Positions 1-12,100 of a stretch of 64,000 bases of DNA are shown here, piece after piece. A program made the position numbers and the translations under genes. Source of the DNA: Uloborus plumipes (Eukaryota > Arthropoda > Arachnida > Araneae > Uloboridae); assembly GCA_038373865.1 (NCBI GenBank), contig JAXGGA010004715.1, positions 21,272 to 85,271 of the forward strand, given 5' to 3'. Position 1 is the stretch's first letter; the number at the start of each line of letters is the position of its first letter. A model generated the notes under the pieces. It was not told where the DNA came from, did no database searches, and saw only the letters and a program-made list of their open reading frames with translations.

Positions 1-44
1 TCAATCCTTATTTTGAAGTTGCAATATTTTTATTAGCATTAAAG

Positions 45-744
45 CAGAGGCGGATCAAGCGAAGTGGGGGCCCCAAGCGGTAAAAGTTTTGGGGCTGCCT
101 CTCCACCCCACTCTAAAAAAGGGGGGAGAAAAAATCCCCCCCCCCCCCCCGAGAAAAAAACCCAATACAGTTTACCAATATTTTTTATTTACATACCTCA
201 TATAAATTTTCGTCTAGATTTAATTGCAGCAAAATCATTAATTATGTTTTCCGTGTCGACGCGGTTCAACAGTTTCTGTTCAAGTGCGGCTAAGTTGTTA
301 AGCCTCTCTTCTCCCATTTTACTACGTAAATATATTTTTTTTTCCTTTTAAAACAGAAAACGATCTTTCACCTGATGCATTTGACATAGGTATTGTCAAA
401 AATATTTTCAAAAGTGTCTCCATGTTCGGAAATGTGCAAGATATCCCTCTAGCAGCTTGATAAATATTATGACACGAGAGACTCAAATTGTCTGAATTTT
501 CAGATGTTCTTTTGAATGAGTCCTCATTTCCTTTCAGAAACATAACAAAATGATCAAATTCATCTTCTAAAGTGCAAGCATCAATGCCATTGCTATACAT
601 TCTTTAGCTACAGGTTGCAGTTATATATGAAACCAGTGCATTCGAATTTTATATTCTAGGAGAATTTCGGGGCCCCATGGCGCATCACAGGTCGACGGGA
701 CCCCACGCGGCTGCTTAGTCCGCGTACCGTTAGACCCGCCTCTG
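45..744. mobile_element. hAT-like element remnant
   Basis: Bounded by inverted termini CAGAGGCGGATC and the complement of GACCCGCCTCTG. It holds a minus-strand hAT transposase relic. Flanks CATTAAAG and CTAATTAAAG suggest a decayed 8-bp target duplication, but it is not clean. Homopolymer G and C runs sit near the left end. Confidence 0.7.
322..600 (-). pseudogene. hAT transposase C-terminal fragment
   Basis: The 92-residue frame contains FPNMETLLKIFLTIPMSNAS followed by GERSFSVLK, the hAT C-terminal dimerisation signature. Everything N-terminal of it (BED finger, DDE core) is missing, and the product runs into non-homologous sequence. Non-functional relic inside the element at 45-744. Confidence 0.8.
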
Positions 745-1212
745 CTAATTAAAGCTATAATATAGCATGTGCGTCAAGGCCGTAGCCAGCAGGGGGGGGG
801 GTCGGGGTCAGAACCCCCCCCCCCCCGAAATTTTCAAACCTCAAAAGTTTTTAAGAAGTATTCAACAAAAAAAAAAAAGAAGAAGATTTCAAGGTTTGAT
901 GGTCGGAGGCCCCCCCCCCTCCTCTCGAAGTTGTGACGGGTCTGAGGTTTTTGATGATATAAAGAAAAATTAGAATAATAAAAAAAAAATCATTTGAATA
1001 AACTTAAATAGTTCTGCTCACTATTTCGCCAAAGGAGTTATTTTCTATCTTTTCAACTTAAAGCTTAAATTATACCGTCTCTCCTGCTGGTCTAGTATAA
1101 TCTTTAACGGGATAACAAAATTTATGGCACTTGTCGTTGAGATTCTTTTGGAAAAAGAAAGAATTAATTGGCTTTATTGTAGCCATGAAATAGCTTTACT
1201 GTAACAAATGCA

Positions 1213-1330
1213 CCCACAGCTCGATCATATAGCATCCAAAGACTGCAGTTTCGCCCTTATTATGGGCTCCTCAGTTAGGAATAGCCAATGATCGAGCCGG
1301 AGGCAAAAATCCTCTTATTGTAGCTAAGAT
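1213..1330 (+). repeat. Dispersed repeat shared with 27280-27380
   Basis: ATAGCATCCAAAGACTGCAG then TTCGCCCTTATTATGGGCTC and GGAATAGCC correspond to ATAGCATCCAGAGACAACAG, TTCACCCTTATTCTAGGCTC and GGAATAACTATAGCC near 27293-27355. Family unknown. Confidence 0.6.
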
Positions 1331-1426
1331 AGCCAACAAACTGGTAGATAAAATGAATTTATCTTACCAGCGAGCGTCCGCAAACTATGGTGCGGCTCAA
1401 CTCGAAATTTGAAGGCTAAAGCTGAG

Positions 1427-1506
1427 TAATGTGCAATGAGTTACCGCCCATAAGCCAGGGCTGAGTACTCAGCCCTGGCTTACGGGCGGTAACTCATTGC
1501 ACATTA
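1427..1506. repeat. 80-bp near-perfect palindrome
   Basis: Two 40-nt arms (1427-1466 and 1467-1506) are reverse complements with a single mismatched pair (CCCATAAG versus CTTACGGG) and no spacer; the centre is GAGTACTC. GC-rich against its surroundings. Not a terminal repeat of any element I could delimit. Confidence 0.95.
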
Positions 1507-2471
1507 GCTTTACTGTATTTTTATGAAAATTTGTGTTTTATTTAAGTTAGTTTTTCACTTCAATCATATTTTAGCACATAGCTTATTTGATCATTTTCCA
1601 TTCAGCTTTGGTTGTTTTTAATGAAATTTATATTGCATAATATTTCATATTTCAAGAAAAAAATGTCTTTGGTTTATTGATTTTTTTTCTTTTGAAAATT
1701 CAAATAGAGAAGAAACTGCCTTTAAATACATTTGTTCACTTTTGCACAGAAGGAAAGTAGTTGATTAAAGTATAGCAAACATGAAAATGTAATCTTCCAC
1801 TCCAATTTCAAAACCCTCTCCAATTCTGAGCAAAAGGCACATTTAAGTAGAGAGATTTAGCATTCCAATTCAGTTTTAACCTTACTTTAAAAAGGAACTA
1901 ATTGTGAACATGTACTTTTCATTGAAAAGTTCATAATTTTTAATTTACAAGTGATTTCGTTATTTTTCAGGTTTTTTAACAGGCAGTATTCATATTAAGG
2001 GACTTCTCAATTTTTTAAAGATGCTTAAGGAAAACAAGAAATGAAAATGCATGCTATTCATTTTTAATCAGCATTTTATTTATTTTTTATTTTACTTTAA
2101 CAGTATCATGTAATATAGTGATGTGTGTAATGTTTACAATGAAACATTATTTCTTTCGAATTAAAGACAATTAAAAAAATAGTAATAACAATAAAAAATG
2201 ATAAATAAATTTTCCTGATTTTTTTTTTTAAATATGAAACGTAGTTGTGTGCTTTGTTTTTCGTAGATTAAACTTTCAAAAAAAAAAACAAAGCTTTAAA
2301 ATTCTTTAATTATTTTTTCTTCAATTTTTCAAGCATGATGTCGCCATAAATTCTGATATATTTATTTGAAAAATAATGCAGGAGAGGAGAAAGATTCCTT
2401 TCCTTCTTCCCAAAAGCCTATTGATTAACGTGTTGTCCATTACCTCAGCTTCGCTCTCCTTCCTGTTAGTC

Positions 2472-4453
2472 CAGTGGTGGCCAACCCGCGGCACGGCAGA
2501 GCAGCAGGAGTGGCACGCGAAGACTTGTAGAAAATTTTTAAAAATTGAGAACATAATCCGAAAAACTAAGACTCTTTACGCAGAAAAACAGAACCATGAG
2601 CTGACATGTTTCAGGAGGCTGACATACCCATAAAAACACAATTGTACTTATCGTTAGGTTTGGACATTCAAATATTACAATACGGGCAAAAACAAAACAA
2701 ACAAAAAAAAAAAAAAACCAACGAAGTTATGTTTACTGGTTAATTTTTGTTGTTTAAATTAATAATGCATACTTAATGCTTGAAAAAATTTCCGCTAAAT
2801 CATTAAATTTAAAAGATGTTTCAGTACTGATTGTATCGTGTTTGTACCACCATGCACCACTTATGTGAGCTAGCTTTGTGTGAGTTTTGCGGCAAGAAAG
2901 AGCATTACATTTAGGTTTTGAATTACTTGTCAGTACGTTATTCCAAAGTTTTGAGTTGTGTCACTTTTCTAGCTCATGGGCGATATTTGTGCGTAACCCG
3001 AATGAAACTTTCGATGTTGTAGAAGAATTTTTGGATTTACGGCTAAATACTTTCAGCGCCAGGTGAGGAAATGTTTGAAGAAGTTAACTCTGTTACTAAG
3101 ATAAAGAAACCATCAGAATAGACAAAATTCGGTACTGGTGGCAGAAAAGGAGAGCCTTAAGTATTTTTTGCTGCATTGCTTGAAATTTATTTTGGAAGAC
3201 AAGTTTTTAAGGCTCATTAAATAGGGTCGAGTTACTTGTCAACCTTTTCCCATGTGGAAGTTAAAAAAAAAGTGGAGAGTCTGACAAGTTACTCCTTCAT
3301 TGAAATGTGCGATAGCTATATAAAGAAAAAATACTCATGCTGTTTTAGAATTTTAAGTAATGTGTTTTAAAATATCTTGAAGGAATAAGGGAATGTTATT
3401 TACGAATGAAGATTAGCGATTAAATTCAACTATTTCATACTTTATTGTCTGGCGCCTAAATAATTCAAATTTAAGATTTTAGGGAAAAATTTGTTTCCTA
3501 AACCCATGCAGATCATACACATTCCTTTACAATGAAACTTCCAAACAATTTATTTCTCTTGACTTCGGAGAAAAAAACATTTCACATCAATACTGAAAGT
3601 AGCTACCCAAAGTTAATAATGTCCTCAGGATTGATAGTAAAAAATTTACATCTGTTTTGAAGTATGCATTCAGTAACATATAGGTTTGATGAGTTTTAAG
3701 ATGACAAAAAAATACTGATGTTTTCAAATTCTTCGTCTGTTTCTTTGCAAGACATTACTTGTTGTCTACCTAAAATCCAAACTGAAATTGTAGACATCTT
3801 GCGTCTTATAGCATTGGAAATCAAGTATAAAAGCCTACTTCCACTGCCAGCCATCCAAATTACATTGAATTTTGCAAATTTGTACCAACAACTTTTTCTT
3901 TTATTTACACGCTTTAGCTGTCTGGTGCAGTCGTAAATTTTGTTCAAAAAATGTTTGTGAATAAATATATTTTTTAATGAATATAACAAGAATTATAATA
4001 GTATTGAATGACAACTAATAGCACTTAAAACCCTGATATGTGTTAGCTTGTTCAAGAACTAATTCTAAAATTAATGACGGGGTAAAAGAGGGACCCATCC
4101 ATAAGCCATATTAAGTACTGACCGTGTAATTTTTAGAATTAAATTTTTTGTGTTATTTGCTTATATTTTAAGCACAGCCTTACTGACTGAATGTATAAAA
4201 GTTTTTCAACGCTATCGCTTATACTCGGATTTTTTTCATTTGTTTTATCATTTTCACCCCTCAGACTGACGTGAAAAAATGTACTAGTTAATTATACTAG
4301 CTAAAATTGTTCTAAAAAATCACCGAGTCAATCAGCAAATAATCTTTTTTAACTTTTTAAAAATTTTCAGCTTGTTGAAAAAATTGAAAGTGGCACGCCG
4401 AACTTTTTTCACCTAGATAGTGGCACTCTTCCTAAAAAGGTTGGCCACCACTG
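2472..4453. mobile_element. hAT element (CAGTGGTGGCCAAC termini)
   Basis: Starts CAGTGGTGGCCAAC, ends with its exact complement GTTGGCCACCACTG, and is flanked by the perfect 8-bp duplication TGTTAGTC (2464-2471, 4454-4461). The terminus is typical of hAT-Charlie-like elements. 1982 bp with only broken frames inside, so non-autonomous or decayed. Nested in 775-5179. Confidence 0.9.
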
Positions 4454-4476
4454 TGTTAGTCCAACATACTCCAAAT

Positions 4477-5063
4477 CATAGGCGGCTGGTGCACCAAGAA
4501 ATTGGGGGATCAAAAGAAGTTTGTGAGGAGCTTAGGGCGGCACCCTAAAGATGTTTTTTTTTAAATGTAAAATTTGGCTATATTATTAGATTTTAACAAA
4601 TGACCTCTAAAAACTTTAATACAGTCTCAAAAGCAGGATGGATTTTACTGTAGATATCCCCTTTGTAATTCAAAGTTCCTTTCTTGTGAAATAAGATGAG
4701 AAAAAAAAAAAACATTTTTGTGGCATTTTCAGTTTATAATTTTCATGAAATAAATCAATCTACCCAGTAAATAACCGACCTTTAATTTTTCACTCTAAAA
4801 AGTGAAGGGCAGGGCCCCTTTACTTTCGGAAGTAAAGGGGAGCAGCTGCCCCTTTGCCAGGGACGTCATTTCAGGTTTTTCCAGGGGGGGGGGGGAAAGG
4901 GACCAAACGCAATACAATTTCATCAGAAAACATAAAAAACCACGCCGACACTGTAAATACATTGATTTCTCAAATTCAGGGGGGGGCAATTGACCCCACC
5001 TGCCCCCCTAAATGACGGGCCTGCCTTTTGCCCCCCCCCCCCTCTCCGTACAAGCAGCCTATG
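4477..5063. mobile_element. hAT-like MITE, CATAGGCGGCTG family (copy 1)
   Basis: Left end CATAGGCGGCTGGTGCACCA, right end GCAGCCTATG. Flanks CTCCAAAT and CTCCCATT agree at 6 of 8 positions, consistent with an old hAT duplication. A relative sits at 61636-63423. Contains the smaller insertion 4858-5023. Confidence 0.7.
4858..5023. mobile_element. Short hAT MITE, CAGGGACGTCATTT family (copy 1)
   Basis: 166 bp, starts CAGGGACGTCATTTCA and ends AAATGACGGGCCTG. Flanks CCCTTTGC and CCTTTTGC match at 7 of 8. Internal G-run near the left end. Same family as 40251-40427. Confidence 0.82.
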
Positions 5064-5187
5064 CTCCCATTGCGTCATAAGACTTGTAACCTCTTGTTTA
5101 TTATTTTTTTTTCAAACAAACTTTCTTCACTTTGAACCCCCCCCCCCCCCCCCGAAAAAAAATCCTGGCTACGGCCTTGATGTGCGT

Positions 5188-6001
5188 CCAAGTTATTTCT
5201 TGTCATCCTGTATTATGTCGTTAGAGCAGATTTAAGTAGATTTTGAGACAGTTGAAAAACAGCTTTTTTGCCATGTAATCTGGTCTTAATCTTAATAAAA
5301 AAGATGATGTAAAATGTTCTACCAAGTGAGTTCTAAGAAATTTTTAAAATTTCTCAAAACAATATAAATAATAATGCATTCAATTTTTTCAAACTAGTAG
5401 AACAATAATACATTAATGCTAGTATAGTATTAATTTTACAGTTTTTATGTATGATTAAAGTTTCACTTAAAACAATCATGAGAAGAGAACTCAGGGGATC
5501 AATTATGGAACTTAGTAATAGTTTATAGAAAGTCCTGGAAGTTTACTAAGATGATTGTTAAGAATCACAATTTGTTAACCAATATCGTCTGCTTGTAATG
5601 GTAGGTTTCCACTTTAATTTTTGTAAAAAATAAAGGCTACCTGTACTATTTTATTTTTAAAATTCATCATTTGGCCCCAGCAATTTTTCTCTTATGGCCA
5701 TTTCAAAGTGGAACTTTAATTATAAAAACAGACATATTTATAATTTAAGACAAAAATGCAGTTAAAAGATTGTTGAAAACAATGGCCAAGTCTAAAATAA
5801 TGCAAAGAGAAACTGAAAATATTTATCTTACTATGAACAACCGAAAATCAATTGCAATCAGTTTTCTGTCTTTTAGATACATTTTCAGTAGTGCTAAGTG
5901 AGATGAGATTAAGCAGAAAATGAAATTTAAAAGGAGTGAGAGAAAGAGGCACAATACAAGTAATATGGGTATTAAAAATGGCGAAGTGGTTAAAAAAAGT
6001 G
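5188..6001. other. Intergenic, no recognisable feature
   Basis: AT-rich sequence between the hAT element and the TUBGCP5 polyadenylation site. I see no frame, terminal repeat or RNA gene in it. Confidence 0.6.
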
Positions 6002-6007
6002 TTTATT
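6002..6007 (-). terminator. TUBGCP5 polyadenylation signal AATAAA
   Basis: On the minus strand GTAAATAAAC holds a perfect AATAAA 63 bp after the stop codon, in an AT-rich 3' UTR. Expected cleavage would fall roughly at 5975-5990. Confidence 0.75.
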
Positions 6008-6069
6008 TACAAAAACAAAAGTTAGATCAACATACTATATTTGTTACAATAAAATAATACATACATACA

Positions 6070-6179
6070 TTATGTGTTCATGAATTTTCGGAACTCTGTA
6101 TATTCTGGTAAGCCCTTCTTGTTGTCAAACACACGGAGTTCATGAGTTTCTGACAGCATTGAATTCACTAAATTTTCCA
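6070..6179 (-). CDS. TUBGCP5: TUBGCP5 exon 22 (residues 945-980, stop TAA)
   Basis: Acceptor TTTCAG; stop TAA at 6072-6070. Opens LENLVNSMLSE, in register with vertebrate LESLALSLMAG, then adds a charged tail (THELRVFDNKKGLPEYTEF) longer than the vertebrate C-terminus. A canonical polyadenylation signal lies about 65 bp downstream. Confidence 0.92.
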
Positions 6180-9100
6180 CTGAAAAACAAAGAATAAATT
6201 TTGAAAACATGGAAATCAATAATATAATTCAAACATAAAATGAGCAATTTAAGTAAGAATAAACTGTTTTAAAATTTAATTTAAATTTGAACCCTGGCAA
6301 AACAAGAAGTAAAGCATTGGATCTGTAATTGTCACTTTTAAAAGCAGTGTTTAAAAAAATAATAATAATGAATGCTTTACATGATATATAAATGACATCA
6401 TATCACAGTAAAGGCTGCTAATAATACTAACAACACTACTCAGAATGGGGGTTCCGATCTCAAGGGGCGTCACAGAGATCAGCATTCAAAGTCACAAAAT
6501 CAGAAGCAACATAAATAAATAAATAATAAAAAAAATTCTCCAACTCAAAACAAAATTACATGAGAAATAACTGCACAAGACAATATTACTGATAATATTT
6601 TACTTTGTAGTTTATACAATTTATGAGATGGTTAATTTTTCCACAGTGAAACTCCAAGTTGAAAAATAGATAAAAACAAATTGTTTTCAATCAGAGATAA
6701 CAGATGATCCCTGTATTTAGTTTTCAACATCGCCACAGATGAAAAAGCCTTGTCCACGCGATCTTTTATTTATTTATTTAAATCCCACCAGCCATCACCG
6801 TACCTACCCTGATGAGGATTTAACCGGATGTGGTGGTTGGGAGGAAAAGAAAACCCAAAGAATGACCAAGCGCACGCTGGGAAACGTACATAAACTGGAT
6901 AATATTTTACATAGAAAAATGCATAAAATGCTTGAAAAAAATATTTTTTGATATGTGAAGAAACAGGCAAAAATATTTAATAAAATTTTTAGGCGGGAAA
7001 TTTAGTCTTCTATTTGAGTGCTGAGTAAAAAAATTATTTTATAGAGATTCTCGCGAATAGCTGGAAGATGTAGAATATGAACAATATTTCTGGATAAGGG
7101 AAGGTTGGAATTATATGTGCAGTGAAAAGAGCTAGTTAACAGACAATTGAATAAGTAATGTTCAGGAGTTTACTTGAGTTACATGATCTCTTAAGTCGGT
7201 CTGTTACGGGTTTGTCATAGCACGGTTTGGCTGTATTACCTGCACTCCAGAACTACATCTGCTAGCAGCTTCATACTAACCATTTAAAAAATGTCCAGTT
7301 CCCATTGGTCACCCTGTACAATTACTTCTAGTGGTCAGAGTAGTCTGCCATGGATGGTGTGGCCCCGGGTTCGAGTCCCGGCTTGGGCATGGATGTGCTT
7401 TCTCTCTCCTGTCCTTGTCCTTTCTTTGTATGAATGTGCTGGTGTGAAAGGTTGCCTACCCTATAAACGGGTACCTATGGAATGCGTGTATTGTGGAAGT
7501 CGGACTTCACACCAAATAACGGTACAGTTGGAAAAGTGAAGCAGCGCAGACCAATTTGCCAGCCTGGCTGGCACACGACAAAAAAAAAAGTTTATTTTTA
7601 TGGCCTCCCGAAATGGAAAAGTACCAAGTAAAATATAAATTAGCAGAACATTCTCTATATAATTTGCTGAATACAAGAAGTTGACCGAATTCAATCATCC
7701 CTTGTTTAAATTAAATATTTTTTTAAATATTAAATAATGAGTTTATTTTCTTCTTATTTTATGCTACCAAACATAAATCAAACTTACAATGACTGTAAAC
7801 TCCACGCCGCAATGACGTGTTGAATACACAATACAGGAAATCACAATATTTGCTGAACTGCTCTTCAATGCTTTGTAGATCTTCCAAACTAGAATAAATT
7901 ACATAAATAAATAAGCCCAGAAAAATCAGACCACAAACGCTCAAACATAAATAACAAAGTTAATGCAGCAAATTTTTACCAAACAAGATCAATTCCTTTT
8001 AGCCAGAGCTGTTGAAAAGTATAACACAGATTCAGCACATCACATATCCGTTCCTTCAAAAATGGGAGTCGCCTGTCCAGCAGACACTTTTCATGAAGAG
8101 ACTTTAGGTATGCGTTGTGGACTACAATCACGTCATCGATAGTTCTTGAATTTCGAAGTTCTTCACTGAATTCTACATCAAAACTGTTATGAATCTAGAA
8201 ATGTTAAAAAGTAAATATAAGCTGGATATTAAAAATTATTGTCTTTATATACAGGGTGTCCACTCCTATCGTGGCCCAATAGCTAAATCATTAGAGATAA
8301 GCATATAGTTCATTTTGGAAAAAATCTCTAAATTACGAAAGGAATTTGGGCTACGAAATGTTTTTCAAAAAAAATCAAATTTTGAAAGAGTCACGAAATT
8401 TTAATTTTTATACAGCTCCCCAGTCGTATCAATCCTATTTAGTAAAACATTCTTGACACTGTAACGTAATGTTTAAAACTAAAAGAAAATCACTCTTTAA
8501 CCACAAAAATTGACCGAGTTTTGACGTTTTGAAAAATCAAGTTTTTGAAATATTTCACATACGGTCCCTTAAGCGATCTCTCGATGACGTCATGATATCC
8601 TTCAAAATCTTGATTTTTCAAAACGTACGTCATAACTCGGTCAATTTTTGTGGTAGAAGAGTGATTTTTTTTTAGTTTTAAACGTTACAGTGTCAAGAAT
8701 GTTTTACTATATATAATTGATAGAACTGGGGGGCTGTATAAAAATTTAAATTTCGTAACTTTTTCAAAATTTGATTTTTTGAAAAACATTGAATAGACCC
8801 AAAATTCCTTTCGTAATTTAAAGATTTTTTCCTAAATGAACTATATGCTTATCTTTAATGGTTTAGAAATTAGCTATTGGTCCACGATAGGAGTGGACAC
8901 CCTGTATATATCTCAGAGCCAGAATAGAGCAAGTCCAAAAGTTACGATTTTCACTTTCTTACTGCCTTGTATGTAGAGTCTTGCTCCGCAGTGACTCATG
9001 AAAATGTTATTCTATAAAAGAAATTCCTTTACTATTATTTAAGATCATCAAAAGAGCGCGAGTCCCATCCTTTTTATGCACCAGAAAAACATTTTTGCTC

Positions 9101-12100
9101 TCTCCTGAAAATTAATGAAAATGAGCTTGAGTTAGTCTGGTTCTAAGATATAGATATAGCCAATCACTAAGCAATAGGGAATATTAAATTATTTACGTAG
9201 AAATAATGACAAGCAGAAAAAAAGTCTATTACAAAGATGAACATTTTAGGTTAGAGTATAATTTCAAGAATACTGATTTGTTGGCATTTGGAAGTTTAAA
9301 ACAAGTTTTCTTCTTCGAGATTTGACAATAGTGATGCAGATCTGTATCGGCAGTGGATAGAGTTTAAGGGAAAGCTATTATAAAAGAGAACTAAGGAAGT
9401 TCTTGCATTCTAGTTTCACTGGTTTGGTTTTGCTATTAAAGAATTATTCTCTCATGCTATATTCCCAATTTAGTATACAAATTCAAATGTGACGGCCAGC
9501 ATCAGGCTCTGAGCCCAGCTAGGATAGGCCTAGTAAATTTATTGGTCTCCAATGAAGATCAATGATGGCCCTCTTAAAGCTCTCAACTCCCTTCCCCATT
9601 AGAGCTTCTTCCAGTAAGTTGTTCCAAGTGTTCACAACCCTACTAAATAGTATTTTTTCCTACCTTCCAGGTTAGCCTGAGATTTGAACAGCTTCAAAGA
9701 ATGACCCCTTGTCCTGCTTTTTATGCAGAAGTTAAGCTTTTTAGCATCTTTTATTTTGATAAATTTAAACAACTGAATCATGTCCCTTTTGACTCTCCTT
9801 TGCTCAAAACTATAGATATTAAACATTCTAAGCTGAGAATCATAATATAAATTTGAAAGCCCATTTACTAATTTTGTATCCTTCCGTTGAACCCCTTACA
9901 GTAAATTGGTATCTTTCTTGAGATAAGGAGACCAAAACTGAACAACATACTCCAAATGAGGTCTTACCAAACTTTCATATAAAGGCAGAAGAACCTTCTT
10001 AGATTGGTTTGAAATAGATCTGTTGATAAAGCCAAGCATCCTATTGGCTTTCTTACTAACTATGCTGCACGGTTGACTAAACTTGAAGTCCTGATTTATT
10101 AATACACCCAGATCCATAACACCATCTGCCTGACTAATGACTGTTGAACCCTGTAAATAATAGCTTGTACACTTATTTCCATGACCTAAATGCAGCACTT
10201 GACATTTCCCAACATTTACTGCCATGCCCCACTTGTCTGCCCACTTAGTAATATGATCCAAATCCTCTTGCAGCTGATTTACTTGTTCTTCATTTTCTAC
10301 AATAAACTACAATGAAAAAAATTCTAGGTGTGTAAGTACTTTTATAAAATAACCACCCTCCTTACGTTGCATATTTACAAAGGTTTTCAAGAAAGATTTT
10401 TGATGAATGTTTCAGAAACACACATTAATACACTTAATTTGTACAAAAACAAGAAACTGATCATCCTCATTACTAACTTTGGCTAGAATAGCCTTAACCA
10501 GGTATCTACAAATAATTACAAATGTAATTTCAAGACATCTGGAACCATTTATTCCAAAGTAGGATACTAGGCTTCATCAGTATTGAAATGACAAAAAAAA
10601 AAAAAAATTGTAGATTTTAAATTATAGCTTATGTATTTAAAGTTTAACTGCAATGATGTTAAAAGGTGTATGCAGGAGCCCAATAAAATAAGCTTGAAAA
10701 AAAAAATATTATTAATAATTATCTGAAATACCTTTTGTTTGATACTAAACTAAACCTTATACATATTTTTTTTATATAACAAATTAATACATAGGACAGT
10801 TTTCTTGAAAAAGTAAGGAATCTTTCAATGAATGAGTAAGAGTTTTAAGGTTTTCAAAAGAGTAGTACTCCTCCTTTATCTTCTTTTACTTTTCATTTCA
10901 ATTGTAAGAAGCAAACCATAATCTGAAAAAATTACTTTTAAAGTCAGTTTGAATATCTTTACTCTTCAGCCTGAATTTCAGTAACATATCTAACACCAGT
11001 AGACACTGTACACCATTAATATATTGATATGGTAAACAATCAACAAACCCTGCTCATGATGTAGTTGTGTAACCCATTGACGAAAAAGAGCAATCTCATT
11101 CGCATTATGTACATCCCATGAATTTTCTGTTGCTTCGGATATTCATGTCTTGATATTGCTTTCACTATTTCTTTCACAGCAGTTTTATTTTCATCCAGTC
11201 CTAATAAAAAACAATTATGTGATTTAAAAAATGCATGATTAATGGCATTTTTAAAGTGCAAATAACACGTTAAAATTAATGCAGCTGGAAAAGTAAAGTA
11301 ACTAAACTTTCTATTAGAAGTAAATACAGGCCTTTCATTTGGGCAACCAGGAAGGGACCCCCCTCGCATTTTAGAAAAATTATGTAATTGTTCCATTGTT
11401 GTTTTTTTCTTTATAAAATGTGTTGCATACAAACCCGTTGAAAAATAATGTGTGATACTAAGATTTATCATGTTGAAATAAACATTTTCTTTCTGATTTT
11501 AATGCAACAGATGTGGTTTTGAACACGGTGATAAGTTCATAGTTTATATTTATGGCAATTTCGATCGAAATTCAGCTAAAGGAAAATACCTCAATCCGAA
11601 ACTATTCTTCTAGTAAAGGAAGAAGGAACACTGAACAAATGAGTTTCGTATTATTTGCATGCTACTTTGATTAACTCAGCTGAAGGGCCTTTATCCTGGG
11701 ATGCTATACATTAAAGCAATGCATAATAATATAACAAAATAAAATAAAATCAATGACTCAATTCTGCTGATTTTTTTTTTTTAAATATGATTTAACAATC
11801 TAAAAAAAATATTTCCGGATTTTTACAGCAAAGAACTGCAGTTCGTAATCCAGCACTGAGTTCAAATTGCATATTCATATAAACTTGAATCCAAATTCTG
11901 AATTTTCTGAAGAAGTTTCAGGCTCATTGAAGATTCAAACTCATGAACTTTGGGTTATTAGCGCAACGCTTTAACCAACTGAACTACTGGCTCCCCTTAC
12001 ATAATTCTGTACATTAAGTCAATGTTTAATAAAATCAGAATAAATCTGTTTTCTTTTTTTGACAAAACCATGATGTGAATTGTTTCTTTATTCTTCCCCG

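Larger units (their letters stand above)
775..5179. mobile_element. 4.4-kb hAT-like element, host for nested insertions
   Basis: Termini CAAGGCCGTAGCCAG and CTGGCTACGGCCTTG are exact inverted copies. They are flanked by the perfect 8-bp direct repeat ATGTGCGT (767-774 and 5180-5187), the hAT target-duplication length. Contains younger elements at 2472-4453, 4477-5063 and 4858-5023 and a strong palindrome at 1427-1506. No transposase frame survives. Confidence 0.85.

Noticed and set aside
2376..2633. 85-codon frame across the hAT border
   Set aside because: Crosses the 5' terminus of the element at 2472 and has no homology; a chance frame.
11201..11471. N-terminal part of the 143-codon frame before TUBGCP5 exon 19
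   Set aside because: Homology to GCP5 starts exactly at a good acceptor (11202-11201) in the phase required by exon 18; upstream residues have no match.
11920..11996. Functional tRNA-Ile gene
   Set aside because: Acceptor stem does not pair and the anticodon stem is mismatched; kept only as a pseudogene or SINE head.
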